Assembly (NCBI RefSeq): GCF_033118175.1
Contig: NC_083698.1
Coordinates: forward strand, 67,177,001-67,241,000
Direction of reading: 5' to 3'
Source of the DNA: Dama dama
Taxonomy: Eukaryota > Chordata > Mammalia > Artiodactyla > Cervidae
DNA length: 64,000 bases
In this document: positions 23,419 through 34,675 of the stretch, piece by piece
Position numbering within the stretch: the stretch's first letter is position 1
How the letters are laid out: each line of letters starts with the position of its first letter
Notes under the pieces: model-generated
Database searches by the model: none
What the model was told of the DNA's origin: nothing
What the model saw: only the letters and a program-made list of their open reading frames with translations
Made by a program: the position numbers and the translations under genes

Positions 23419-24525
23419 ATCAAGATTATTTGGAGTGGGAGGGAATGTGGGCCCTGGGGTGCCCAGAGCAGGGCCCATTGCTGACTCTTACTTGTACTGC
23501 CTGACTTCGAGCATATTGCTTTTGCATTTCCCATTTGCAAATGGGGAAAAAGCATAAAGACAGGAAAACAAATTGTCATATGAATGTCGGTTATCACTGT
23601 TTGGTATGAATCAAAAAGTCTTTATTTCTGCCTGGTTCTTTCTGTTTATTTGTGTTTCTGTTTCTCTATCGTTTGTCTCTTTACCTTTTCAATCTACCTT
23701 TATTGTTTCCTACTCAGACCTTTCTCTTCTCTTTTTCTTACATTCAGTCTATGAACTTAAGGTCCCTGTGAATGTGACCACTTCTTCTGAAGCAGCTTCA
23801 GCGTAGTCTTGTGCCTTTTAATGGGAAAGAGGTTTTGCAAAGTCCTTTTTGGCTGCCTGGTTTGACTGGAGATGGGAGATGCAGGTCTTTGGTGCAGTAA
23901 AGGTAAAAGACCCATGCATGGCAACCAAGTCTTCATGCATCCTTTCAGAACTTAAGAACGGAGGCCCAAATATGCTCTGAATCAGTGATGCCTCTCCATC
24001 TTGACAGATTTTTTTTTAAAGTCTTTAAGTTTCACCCTTAATAGAAATAAACTGTAGCCATGTGACCCACAAGGACAATTTCAAGTCTTTGGAAAATTAT
24101 TCTCTACTCTTTGAGAGCTGATGTGGTAGAAGTGATATTATACCTACCCACTAATTATAATACTCAGGTTATAGGGAAGCAATCTATTTCATATTTATGT
24201 TTTCTTTTATGGGCCAGATTGAAATAAAATGGTGGCTGGAGTTACATTAGAGTTCTCTGAATGGAGTCTCAACAGAATTGGAAAGAATATAAGGTGGTTG
24301 TTCTGAGAAGAAACTTGAAGTATAACCGTTTCATTTGTTCTTCCAGAGACACTTTTTTGCGGTTTGTTTTTGGTTCTCTTCCAATTTGCATGTTTACCAA
24401 AATCCCAAGGAAAGAAAAAAAACCATTAAGATTTTTTCCTATAATCCATTTAAGTCAAAACTGGAGAAGAAGAGAGAGAAAAATTTGTAGCTTTCAAACA
24501 CCATTAGTTTGCTAATGATAGCTTT
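23419..24525. other. no recognised feature
   Basis: Unassigned, partly T-rich DNA. No repeat family or exon recognised. Confidence 0.45.
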
Positions 24526-24529
24526 CATC

Positions 24530-25420
24530 CTATGACAGTTCTCAGACTGATAAGATGCTCTAAACATCCACCACGAAGGAAGAGGGCCATTTACAGGCCC
24601 CCGCTCTGTCTCTGCAGCTTGCACATGTTTTCAAACATAATTTCATGCCTGCTTTCTGACAGCTCATTAAACAAAGGCCTCTCGGTGCCTATATTGCCCG
24701 TCTCCCTGCTGAGAGTGTAACGTATTTACGGCCTCTGAAGATTGCTGGCTGCTGGCGCCTTCTCTACCCTGCGGCCTGCCTGCCAACTGCTTATCAGTCT
24801 CCCCCAAAGGTGACATCCTCCTCGTTTGTTTAGGTAGCGATGGTCCCCTGTTTGACCCTTGGAGGCCAGCAGAAGCGTGATTAGGAGTGGCTCCTGCACC
24901 AGCTAGATAAAGGCAATCACGCGGGCGAAGACAGCACCGGCTTCCAGGGGAGCCTCGCCAGGCTGAGCGCTCCCATTCAGGAACGCGCTGGCAGTTCGTT
25001 AGCTTGACAGCTGGCGGTGTACAGACCTTGTGGGATTTCTGCCTCGGAGAAAGCAAACAAGGTTTTGGGAGTGTTGAGGAGCTGTCTGGGGCTGTGTACA
25101 AGGGTGATCAGAGCGGATTGCTCCTAATTACCTGTCTCTTGACTGCCATTAAACCATCATTACACATCCAAAGCCATAAAGGGCCCTACGAATGCAGCAC
25201 CTTATACTCAATTTTTATCCTTTCCTCCTGTGTTTGCCAAAAGCATTTTGCTGGGGTCCTGGGGGGACAGATGAAGACATCTTGGATGGAGGGAGAGGCT
25301 GCAGAATATATCCATCTGCCATTTGAGGATCTGAAAACTGGTAACAGGTTTCTGCCACTGCAGTGTTCTGGGGGTGAAGCGTCATTTCTACTGAGTAGGA
25401 ATGGGGAGAGAGCAGGGAAG
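24530..25420. other. CpG-dense repeat-free block (candidate regulatory element)
   Basis: No transposon is recognisable across about 900 bp. I count 23 CpG dinucleotides between about 24574 and 25115, while equal lengths elsewhere usually hold only a few. It has homeobox-core-like TAATTA (25125) and GATTAG (24879) and a GATA-like AGATAA (24905). Frames open on both strands (24667-25101 minus, 25004-25543 plus) share no domain and have no splice-site support. An unmethylated or functionally constrained noncoding element is plausible but unproven. Confidence 0.45.
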
Positions 25421-25452
25421 GGAGGCAGGAAAGGAAGGAAGGAAAGAGAGCA
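25402..25452 (+). repeat. purine-rich GGAA tract
   Basis: Imperfect GGAA/GAAA run ('aaaggaaggaaggaaagagag') at the right edge of the CpG-dense block. Confidence 0.8.
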
Positions 25453-25659
25453 AGACCTCTTTTTTCCTAATCAGGTGTCAGTTAATTCAACCTTTAGCTG
25501 CTGTAGGTTAATGGCCAGACTCCAGAGGCAGGATTTTTGTTAAAGCTTCAGACAATCTCGGCCCCTGAATGGCTGTGTTGTGCCTCTGGGATCCAGTTGG
25601 TGCCAAAGCAGACTAAGGTTATGGTGTGACAGCATTTGCCTCCTGGACAGGTGACAGTG

Positions 25660-25990
25660 ATGGCTACCGCTGCTCAAGCACCTCCTACCAACGAGACAGC
25701 ACATTAAGCATTTTCTTACAGAAGGTAAGAATTTAACACAATGCTACTCTGAGGTAGGCAGCAGTAGAACTATTACACCAATAATAAACATGACGAGCTT
25801 GGGCAAACCCTGGGAGATAGTGAGGGGCATGCTGCGGTCCATGGGGTCACAAAGAGTCAGACACAACTTAGCAACTGAACAACAACAACAACCAATAATA
25901 GACTAAGGCTTAGAGAGATGGGAAGCCTCCATCAAGTTCCTAGTTAGTCAGCAACTGAATGCAGATCTGCTGGGTCCAAAGTCCCCACTT
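25660..25990 (-). mobile_element. MIR SINE, antisense, split by a BovB tail
   Basis: Antisense MIR order: 'gagacagcacattaagcattttct', 'tgaggtaggcagcag', then, after the BovB insertion at 25787-25890, 'ctaaggcttagagagatggg' and 'tagttagtcagcaactgaatgcag'. The MIR is collinear across the insertion. Confidence 0.6.
25787..25890 (+). mobile_element. BovB LINE, short 3' tail inside a MIR
   Basis: 104-bp BovB 3' end ('gcttgggcaaaccctgggagatagtgag', 'ggtccatggggtcacaaagagtcagacacaact') ending in an AAC repeat. Perfect 10-bp target duplications ACCAATAATA at 25777-25786 and 25891-25900 define the ends. Confidence 0.93.
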
Positions 25991-26807
25991 CTGATCTCCC
26001 ACCTTCGGCCCAGTTGATGACTACACTGGAACACCACTACGGTTGCTAAGTCTGCTTCCCCTCTGCAAGCTCTCAAACCCCAGCAAGCATGCCCATCAAC
26101 CAGAGAAATGGGGACTAGGGGGGACTCCCAGACATGCTGCATTAGGAGAGGCCTCCAGGCAGGGGATGAGCAATCTTCCTTTTTTCATCTTTTAGAAGTC
26201 CCTTGGGTGATTCTACACAAAGGGTCTTCAGGCAATAGTTCAAGAAACGCTTTCCCAACTTGGGAGTTCTCCTGAGGAGAGAGCGGTCTCATTTACCTTG
26301 GTTCCTTTTGTACTCTATCAAGAGCTCCCAGCATGTAGAAGATGCTCAACAAATGCCGAGCAATCAGAGGACTGGTTCTGTTCAACTATTTTTCCTCTGA
26401 TCTTAAGTTGTACTAAAATTCCCACATCCTTTAATCCTCTTGGAAGAAATCAGGGAATAAATCTTATCCAAATAAAATGGATGTTTCCAATATGCCCTTA
26501 GCAATGAAAGACAGGTGAAGTCTTTCATAATTACACTGCCTCCCCTTTACGTGCAGACAACTGAGCCTCTGACCTCCAGCAATTCAACATGGAGATGGCT
26601 CTGCCAGACTTTATTGTTTTATTAAATATTTACAACAGAACTATTGTTGCTAGGAAAGCATCCCCATGTGCACATTTGTTAGCTGATGGATATAAGCTTC
26701 ATTATGTATTACATATAAAATTTGTTTGCCACACTATTTATAAATAATGTGAACTGGGTATGGTATATAGGTTCATGCATATGACAGTTTCTGCAAATTG
26801 ATACGTG
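25991..26807. other. no firmly recognised feature
   Basis: Mostly unassigned. 'cagcatgtagaagatgctcaacaaatg' at about 26328-26355 could be a tiny L2 or MIR 3' remnant. Confidence 0.4.
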
Positions 26808-26823
26808 TGCACTTTAGTTCTTT

Positions 26824-26959
26824 TTCTTTTTTGTCTTTGTTTCTCTGACCTCACCATGTGGCATGTGGGATCTTAGTTTCCCAACCAGGAATCAAACCTA
26901 TGCCCCTTGCAGTGGAAGCACAGAGTCCTAATCACTGGATAGCCAGAAAAGTCCATGTA
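26824..26959 (-). mobile_element. CHR-type tRNA-derived SINE, antisense
   Basis: 'catgtggcatgtgggatcttagtttcccaaccaggaatcaaacctatgccccttgcagtggaagcacagagtcctaatcactggat' is the reverse-complemented CHR SINE, the tRNA-Glu-derived family shared by whales, hippos and ruminants. Sixteen-bp duplications TGCACTTTAGTTCTTT (26808-26823; one mismatch at 26960-26975) flank it. Confidence 0.88.
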
Positions 26960-27004
26960 TGCACTTTAATTCTTTATGCATGCTATTTTTAATGAATCCT
27001 GACT

Positions 27005-27125
27005 TGGAAAATGGGTATCACTGTCTTCATTTTAAGGAATAGGAAAGTGAGGCTCAGAGAAACTAAGTAACTTTACTAAAATGGTATAGCTAGGAGGTGG
27101 CAGAGACAAGATTTAACAAGCTCTG
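27005..27125 (-). mobile_element. MIR SINE fragment, antisense
   Basis: 'tcttcattttaaggaataggaaagtgaggctcagagaaactaagtaactttactaaaatggtatagctaggaggtggcagag' is a good antisense MIR core. Confidence 0.68.
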
Positions 27126-27585
27126 TATGAAGCTAAAATAAAATACTATTTCTGTTTCATTATGTTGTCAAAAAACAAACCAATGATTTAAAAATTGAAT
27201 AGAAAAAATACTGTAAGGAAGTTAGTAATTATTAATGATGACTGACTTTGGGAGATGAGATTTTGTTTTTTTATAATTTTCCATATTTTCTAAATTCTTT
27301 ACATACAAATTTTAGAATTGTGGCGAAGTTTAAACACACACACATATACATATGTACTATCCTGAAACACACTATCTGATTAAACTTCACTATTGTTCAT
27401 TTATTTTTGTTTTGTTAATTTGAATGCATGAGTTTTTGACAAAACAAAAAAACAAACCAGAGCAAATATTAAGACACAGTTGGACTTGTTCCTACAGGAC
27501 ATTCTTTCCTGTCATTGCTATGTACCCCATGGGCCCGGTACACACAAGTGATTCCACAAATATTAATTACTGAATTTGAACACAA
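27126..27585. other. no firmly recognised feature
   Basis: AT-rich. 27240-27310 ('tttgggagatgagattttg...ttccatattttctaaattctt') has the flavour of a decayed L1M or HAL1 3' end, but I do not call it. A short CA-rich stretch lies near 27332-27345. Confidence 0.35.
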
Positions 27586-27589
27586 TTCC

Positions 27590-27743
27590 TAGAGCTGCCT
27601 CATAAGGTAGGTTGGCTGAATTCTATCATCTCCTTTTACCAAAAGGGGAACTGAGGGCTGGAGATGAAGTGACTTGCTCAAGAGCTTCCAGTTAGCCAAC
27701 ACTGGCCCAAGAACTCCAATTTAACCTATCTAACGCAAACCTA
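27590..27743 (-). mobile_element. MIR SINE fragment, antisense
   Basis: 'tgcctcataaggtagg', 'tctccttttaccaaaaggggaactgagggctggagatgaagtgacttgctcaagagcttccagttagcc' is antisense MIR. The following Bov-tA is inserted at its end. Confidence 0.6.
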
Positions 27744-27970
27744 TGTGTTTCCCAGGTGGCACTAGTGGTAAAGAACCCACCTGCCAATGCAGGAGACACG
27801 AGACATGGGTTTGATCCCTGGGTTGGGAAGATCCCCTGGAGGAGGGCATGGCAACCCACTCCAGTATTCTTGCCTAGAGAATCCCAAGGACAGAGGAGCC
27901 TGATGGACTATAGTCTATAGGGTCGAAAAGAGTCAGAGATGACTGGAGTGACTTAGCGTTCAATGCAACA
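27744..27970 (+). mobile_element. Bov-tA SINE
   Basis: tRNA-derived head ('ggtggcactagtggtaaagaacccacctgcc'), box B-like 'gggtttgatcc', full body ending 'gactggagtgacttagc'. Eight-bp CAAACCTA copies at 27736-27743 and 27971-27978 are the likely target duplications. Confidence 0.93.
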
Positions 27971-28489
27971 CAAACCTAGTTTCTTTTAACTGTACAACTT
28001 CCTGGTGCTTCTTAGGGTCAGATCTGTTCTGGAGCAAGATAGCAATAAAGGTTATGTTGGATCTTTTGTTATCTTTCTAACTGCTGTATTTCAGAACCCA
28101 TAACCCATTTTTCAGCCTCACACTTACTTAGGGCCCACTGCACCATCCCCTGGATCATCCAACCCCCTTACAGAAGAGTATCTCAGTATTCCAGACTCTT
28201 TCTTCTCTTTCTCCCTCTTCCCTGCCTGTCAGTCAAAACCTGAAGAACTTGTGTCCTATTTGCTTAGGAAACAAATGAGTTAGACTGTGATAATGCATGA
28301 TGAAGATTCTTAGGTAATATTTTTGCTTTTTTAAAGAGGAGATTTATAAATGCTGGGCATTTGCCCAAAGGAATGCCCTAGTAGTTAGATAATTAGAAGA
28401 TATAGGCAGTCAGTGGGGAGAAAAAATGAAAGGGAAAAACATACCACAAATACACTGAAAGAAAAACAAATGAAAGCATCATTTCATTT

Positions 28490-28960
28490 TAGAGAAATAC
28501 TCAGTTAGTAGATGCCCAAATTTTACAATTCTTGGAGAGTCATTTGGCAAGAGATAATAAAAATCTTTTAAAAGTTTATAACCTTTGGCTTAATGAATCC
28601 AGTTCTGAGAATTCAACCAGAGGAATTATTCTTAATACAGAAAGAGCTTTGTGAATGAAGAAGTTCATTATTTATGATACTCAAAAATGGCAAAAGGGGC
28701 ACTGATTATGTAAATTATGATACAATGGAATAATCATTACAAACCATGTCTGCAAGATGTTTTGAAATAATATGCAAATTTTCTATATTGTAAGATAAAA
28801 ATGAGAAGAACAATGTAATTTAAATAGGCACTGAGATAATCATGTTCAAAATATTTGGAAGGTGGTTATCTAGAAGTAATTATCCTTAGAAATTATGTTC
28901 AGAAATTACTACTGTATTTTTCTTCTTTTGATATTTGTCAAGTTTTCTTAAATGAAAGTT
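28490..28960 (+). mobile_element. possible L1M LINE fragment
   Basis: 'ttatttatgatactcaaaaatggcaaaag', 'tgtaaattatgatacaatggaataatcattac' and '...tgagaagaacaatg' follow the order of the region downstream of L1 ORF2. Heavily diverged. Confidence 0.38.
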
Positions 28961-29197
28961 TTAATTTTCTAATGGAAAAAATTAAACTTATTTGCAAAAA
29001 TGTTATTTTACTTAATACTGTTTTTTGCATAACTCAGGTAATATACAAGGGCTATATCCAAGAGTGACTTAAGAAATGAACATACTGTATAACCATGCAG
29101 AAAATAGTTAAGATAGGTCTGATTGGTGTCCTTTTGAAAGTCCTGCCTACAAGTTTGACACTTGCCTGGGGTCTCAGAACTTAGATTTCAGGAGCGT

Positions 29198-29500
29198 TCC
29201 TGTCTTTGTTTGGGCTTCTGTTACAAAATGCCAGAGACTAGGTGGCTTATAAACAACAAACAGCCATTTCTCACAGTCCTAGGATCATGGGATCAGCTGC
29301 TTCCTAGATGGGTGTCTTCCCTAGGCGCAAGGAATCTTTCTTGGACCACTTTTACAGAAGCACTTGTTCCACTGATGAGGGCTCTACCCTCATGACCTAA
29401 GCACTTCTCAAAGGCCTGTGCTCCAGAGACCATCAATTGGGCATTAGGTTTCAATGGATGAATTTGGAGGAGGACACATTCAGTCTGATAGCAGTTCCCA
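29198..29500 (-). mobile_element. MaLR LTR (MLT1A/MST-like), antisense
   Basis: 'tttgtttgggcttctgttacaaaatgccagagactaggtggcttataaacaacaaacagccatttctcacagtcct' is the antisense MaLR LTR 3' end; 'gatgagggctctaccctcatgacctaagcacttctcaaaggc' and 'aggtttcaatggatgaatttggaggaggacacattcagtctgatagca' are its 5' part. A nearly full-length, ancient ERVL-MaLR solo LTR. Confidence 0.75.
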
Positions 29501-29544
29501 CCATCATTAACTAAGAGGGGCTCACTATATTTAAACTGTTTGTA

Positions 29545-29990
29545 CAGACCATGCAGTTTAGGCTGAACACCTGCCTTCCCTCTGGGAGGCTGGAATTTGT
29601 GGCTGCCTCTGTGAAAATCCTCCAGTGAAAACTCTGGGCACTGAGTCTCTAACAGGTTTCCCTGACTGACAACATTTTACACGTTTGGTCACACCTGTTG
29701 CTAGGGAATTAGGTGCATCCTCTGTGACTCCTTGAGGGAAGTCACATGACTCCTTGGGGGAAGTCACATGACTCCTTGGAAGCTTACACCTGGTTTCCCT
29801 GGACTTACCTATGTGCCTTTTCTCTTGCCAAATGAGTTTGGTTTCCTATTACTATAATAAATCACGGACCTGAGTACAACTCCATATTGAGTCCTATGAC
29901 TCCTGCAAGTGAATCTTCAAACCTAGGGATTGGTCTCAGGACCTCTCAGTATAATCATCACTATGATGTAACTCTAAAAAAAAAAAAATC
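29545..29990 (+). mobile_element. probable ancient ERV-type LTR
   Basis: 'attactataataaatcacggacctgagtacaactcc' followed by 'tgagtcctatgactcctgcaagtgaatcttcaaacctagggattggtctcaggacc' resembles the R/U5 end of an ERVL-class LTR, with an AATAAA-like signal near 29855. The family is not identified. It contains a 22-bp tandem repeat. Confidence 0.42.
29725..29780 (+). repeat. 22-bp tandem repeat, about 2.5 copies
   Basis: TGACTCCTTGAGGGAAGTCACA at 29725-29746 is followed by a one-mismatch copy at 29747-29768 and a 12-bp partial copy at 29769-29780. Minisatellite-like. Confidence 0.92.
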
Positions 29991-30084
29991 ACTTTCCATT
30001 TTCACCCTTAAGAATTTAACTATATATAAACCACAGACTGATTCATTTCCAAAATATATTAAGCCTGCATAATTTTAGTTCCAG

Positions 30085-30104
30085 AAAAAAAAAAAAAAAA
30101 AAAA
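30085..30104 (+). repeat. poly(A) tract, 20 nt
   Basis: Uninterrupted run of 20 A, the longest homopolymer seen in the window. It may be the tail of a very truncated retroposed sequence, or simple-sequence growth. Its length is likely to vary between individuals. Confidence 0.95.
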
Positions 30105-30114
30105 GAGCCTGGCA

Positions 30115-30240
30115 ATGCTTTTGCTTTACAGATGAGAAAACAAGCTGGGAGCTAGTAAAGTAATGCATCCAAATCAGCATCGGAGCCCAGAATTCCTAAT
30201 TCTTCAGTTTTTTTCTAGAGTATTCCACCTCCTTCACAGA
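30115..30240 (-). mobile_element. MIR SINE fragment, antisense
   Basis: 'tttgctttacagatgagaaaacaagctgggagctagtaaagtaatgcatcc...cggagcccagaattcctaattc' is an antisense MIR core. Confidence 0.55.
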
Positions 30241-33225
30241 CGACTGCTTTCCTGTGAACCAGAGACCATGAAACATAGTGGGCAAAGGATAAGCAATACT
30301 AACAATATAAAGTGGAATAAGAGAAGAGTGACTGAGGCTATTGGACGTAAACCAGCTCATGATGATAAAGTGGCTTTATTTCATTATTTATAAGCCATGT
30401 ATAAATAGCTAGTGGTAGCACAGGGAGCATATCAGTGTGGTCTCAGGCTACAGATTCAGTTACTCTAAATAAGAAGTATTTTTAAAAGGCGAACCCGAGA
30501 ATGAAAACTTGATCAACTTGCTTTCATTCTTTTGACTGATTGATAGTTCAAGTCATTAAAAATTAGTTTTGTTGCCATTACTCCTTGGAAACACATGTCC
30601 AATTCAGGTTGGCTACAACAAAAATGAATATTTAGATGATTATTTCAAGTAGGCCTGCTTGCTTCCTAAGGGGTAAATGGGAAGAGTAACAGGGAGGGAG
30701 AATCTTAAAAAAATAAATAAATAAAAACTGGATTGGATTGGGAGAATCCAATCAAATATTTCTTACACTTCAAAGATTTTATTCATAAAGTTCAGAAACC
30801 TGCCAATATTTATGCTCATCACTTACAACTTGATGACAAGATACTGTTTTTAAAGATCTGTGTTTCACTTATCATAACCCTCTTCAATAAAGGGATAAGA
30901 CCATTGATTATCTAATCAAAAACAATTTATTCTCTTATTGGAGTAATCTCTCCAAGTAAGAAGGCATTGGGGAAATAAAGAACAGAATGACCATTTAGCT
31001 ACATAGTAAGTGCTTACCAAGCTTCTTCCACCTTCCTGTGTTTTCCTTAATCAGCTCAATAGCAGATGAGATTGGCTTCACACTGGTTGGAGGAATAGGA
31101 GAGAGTTCCACACTGATCTCTAAGAACAACTGATGAAAACATGATCCTTTTTAAACTACAGGGAGATTTAAAAACATTATAAATCAATATTTTATTAGTT
31201 CATTTGTCTTATTACATTTCTTTGGTATTTGGCATTTCTTTTGTCAATGGCAACTAACATACGCTAAAAATGAGCTTCTGAAAAACAGTTCTGGCATGTG
31301 TCCATAAGAGAAGAAGTCCTGGACAATTTATACTTTTGTCCCACTTCTTATTTCTTAAGACAACTTAAGAGTTCTTATTGAAGAAAAATTTGTATCAAAA
31401 TCTACTCTTCAATAAATACAAAGAACAAGATGTCTGGTTATTAGAGGTATCTGTCTTTGGGAAAAGCTAAAATTACTGTATTTGTTTAATGGGAAAGGAC
31501 TAGAGCAGTTTGTTGTAGCAAGTCAGGTTTCCTGGAGACACCTTCAGAATCTGAGACAGAGATTTGCATGCAGTAAATTCACTGGGGAATGAACTTTAGA
31601 ACATTTAGTAGGGAGGTGGGGGTAGTGGGCTTGGGCCAAGGGAGGAGTTGAACTGTGATACCGCTGTGACAGAGGCCTCAGCTGATCCCACTGGGAGCTC
31701 TGGAGTTGAGATGGCCCTTCAGAGTTGCCACAAATTGAGGTAACAAGGAGCATTTTTGTGTCCCTGCATGGATTCATCTTTAGACTCAGGCTACCTCTGA
31801 GCAGAGGGCAAGGCTGCTTCCTTTGGCAGAGGGCAATTCCCAGAAAGAATCACAGTTATGATCCTTCAGCAGCCACCCCTTCTGGAAGCTGAAAGAATAA
31901 GTGCCTCAGTCCAAAATGGGAACTGAGCAGGTATACCACATTTGTATCATTCTAAATCTTCATAAACAGTGTGCACAATCCAAAGAGTAAATCATTGGGT
32001 CATCCCTTTATTCAACATTGTACTCAGTCCTCAAACTCAGATGTCCAAGAAATATATTATCTTTGATGTTATCTAATTTCAAATCCAAGTCTATATCCTG
32101 CCAGGATCTATCGGAAATGTAACTTTAGATGTTCTTGGGCCTTCCTTTCCAAGTCAGGGGTATTTCTAGGCTCTAGGATCTAAAGCAGGGCCAAGGCTTA
32201 GAAGCAGGGAGGAATAGGAGATATTTATAACATGGTCATTCTGGTTGTCCCTGGGAAGATCATTGGCCCCTTTTGTTTATTCCCTTCAAAGCCATATTTG
32301 GGAAAAGCTTAGATCTATGGTCCTGTTTCTGTAACCATTCCTTCTGGAAACCTGCCAACTCCCAGAACACTGACAAGGAGAAAGGTCCCTTTCTTCATCA
32401 TTCCAGACCCACTGACCTCTTTATACCTGTGACCCTAAGGAACACCTTTCTGACTCAGGAAAAGTCCATATCTACAAACTACATTGACAAGTCACTCCAC
32501 TTCTTCATATAAACCCCAATTCCCTTGAATCTCCAGCAAAGAAACATCAAATGCTTCTTTTCCAGAGGCAGGGAGGACTTAATCTTCAAACCTTCCTTGC
32601 AGGAAATATTTTCAGTCTACCTTTAACAAGAATCAAAGAAAGGGGGGAAAAAAAGCAAAACAGTTCAGATCCCATATTAAAACAATCTAAAGATTAATTT
32701 TTTTCCAAATCACTTAGAAAAACTCTCATTTGCTACATATTCTGGCTACAAGAAAAAAGTAACATATTTTTCAATAGTCACAACCAATTGGGTTTTATAT
32801 ACAAGACAATTTCAAGAACCGTTGTCCAAAATGACTCTTAAGTTGAAAGGTTACCTCTTTGAGGCTGAGTTGGAATATAAACACATTGAAACATTTTCTT
32901 TTAAATGTATCCAAATTTTAGGCCGGTATTTCCCTCCAACCTAGCCTGTGTATTGTAATGATTTCTGTTAGCAAGCATTTTGAACTTAAAACCCTGGTTC
33001 TGACATACTGGCAATGTAATCAGCTGCAGGCAGCCCCCAATCTTTGAAAGTGTTGCTTGCCAAAAGATTGTTTGCACATCTGTTTTTATTAGAGTATATG
33101 TTCTAAGTGTCACAAAACAATAGCATAAATTGTGTGTGTGTGTACATGAATTTTTTAAGTTCTTTATGGCAGGGATAGTTCCTTTCTCCCTTTCTTTCTC
33201 CTTGTTCATAGAAGCTATTACTTAA
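30241..33225. other. no firmly recognised feature
   Basis: About 3 kb of mostly AT-rich DNA without a gene. 31510-31945 ('agagatttgcatgcagtaaattcactggggaatg', 'ccactgggagctctggagttgagatggcccttcagagttg', 'cagtccaaaatgggaactgagcaggtat') reads like an old interspersed repeat whose family I cannot name. A short TG run lies at about 33130-33143. Confidence 0.4.
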
Positions 33226-33229
33226 TATT

Positions 33230-33420
33230 TATCCTATAAACCTAATATATGTGCATGCAGAAAAAGGAAACAAAGGGTAAAAAATTTTAATCATCTATAA
33301 TTTCACCACTGCTAAAATTAAGTATGTATCCTTTTATCTTTTCCTATGCTAGGAATACATATTATTTCTTTTTAACAAAAATTATTATCATATTGTCCAT
33401 TGTTTATTAGAAGTCTGTAT
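33230..33420. mobile_element. L1M-like 3' UTR fragment
   Basis: 'taatcatctataatttcaccactgctaa', 'tatccttttatcttttcctatgc', 'catattatttctttttaacaaaaattattatcatattgtcc' and 'tatttcacttgataatacactggagaca' follow the order of a common mammalian L1M 3' block. Confidence 0.45.
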
Positions 33421-33929
33421 TTCACTTGATAATACACTGGAGACATAAAAAAGGCTGGTATCTTAGAAGATGGCATAGTCTTACTTTCCTTTCTGCACCT
33501 CTTGCCTAGGTTTATCCTAGACCTTGCTCTCCGCTCCCCAGTTTTCCACTTTCAATCCTCCTGCCCAATCTGCCTTTCCTCTCCCACTACCTGGGTCCCT
33601 TCTCAGTCTCCTGATTAAAACTTATTCAGTACAGCTGTTCTTGTTTAGGACTTGGAGAGAAATCTCAGTGACAATATTCATAGGTAGCATCTTAACACCC
33701 ACTTCCAAGTAGCTTTTTAAAGAAATTTTATTATGTCCCCTCCCTATCCACACCTGCTCCACCCACCTTGCACCCAGCTCCCATCTATCAAGTCCCAGGC
33801 CTGTTGAACCTCCATGCCCCCTCATGCAGGGTTCTGCGGCACTGTCCGAGGGTGGTTGTCTTTGAACTCCACTAAGGTCTGCAGCATCCTTCTCCTGTGC
33901 ATTCCTGGCTCCCAACTTTGATACTCCTA

Positions 33930-34170
33930 CCTGTCTTACCTGGACAACACTGACCTTTCTAAAGCAGAGCTCAAACTGTGCCCCCCTGCCTACAGAATAA
34001 AGTCTCAATGCCCAGGCCACTCAGCACCTCTTCAGCCCCATCTTCTATGACACTTAAATTCATACATACCATGAGACTAAAACTCAATAGGACCTGGAGG
34101 GCCCTCCTGGGTACAAAAACCTTTCTATGTCCCCTGCTTCTTGTTGGCAGGCCCTCCCTAAGTTCCAAAG
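33930..34170 (+). mobile_element. L2 LINE fragment (first of three pieces)
   Basis: 'ctgacctttctaaagcagagctcaaactgtgcccccctgcctacagaataaagtctcaatgcccaggccactcagcacctcttcagccccatcttc' is sense L2 3' sequence. It appears to continue at 34676 after an LTR insertion and at 34951 after a MIR. Confidence 0.55.
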
Positions 34171-34289
34171 GCAAGATCTAAACAGTTATTAACTAGGGAA
34201 GTGAAAAAATGCAGAAACAGAGGAATAGCTATCAACAACAAAAAAAATAGGGTGGCAATAAAATAGGGTCCTAGTTCCTCCTCAAGGGA

Positions 34290-34672
34290 TATACATTACA
34301 ACCTGATTCATATCTTTGTGTTCTTCTGTAGGAACTAAGGTCCCCACCCATGGGGAGGATGAGCAGAGGCATGGAGACCTCACACTGTTTGGAACCAGAA
34401 GGCTGATGACAGATTCCTGCAACACCAACCAGTCAGAAGAAAGTCACACAACCTGCAGCCCTTACCGCAGATTTGCCTTTAAAATCTCTTCCCTGAGAAC
34501 CACCGGGGAGTATGGGTCTTTTGAACATGGGCTCCCTGTACTCCTTGCTTGACTCTGCAAATAAATGCTGTGCCTTCCTCTACCGCAACCTAGTATCTGT
34601 AAACTGGCTTTGCTGCACAGAAGGCAGGCAGAGCCAAGTTCAGTTTGGTAACGTCACAACCAAACCTATTTA
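34290..34672 (+). mobile_element. probable ERV1-type solo LTR inserted in the L2
   Basis: 'tttgcctttaaaatctcttccctgagaaccaccggggagtatgggtcttttgaacatgggctccctgtactccttgcttgactctgcaaataaatgc' has the layout of an LTR R region with an AATAAA poly(A) signal at about 34559, followed by U5-like 'aactggctttgctgcac'. The 5' boundary is uncertain. No viral coding sequence adjoins it. Confidence 0.5.
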
Positions 34673-34675
34673 TTT

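Noticed and set aside
25004..25543. 179-codon open frame on the plus strand over the CpG-dense block
   Set aside because: No recognisable domain, low-complexity Gly/Lys/Glu end produced by the GGAA tract, and competing open frames on the other strand; openness is explained by CpG-rich, stop-poor composition.
29725..29780. CRISPR-like repeat array
   Set aside because: Units are contiguous without spacers, in a vertebrate LTR-like context.
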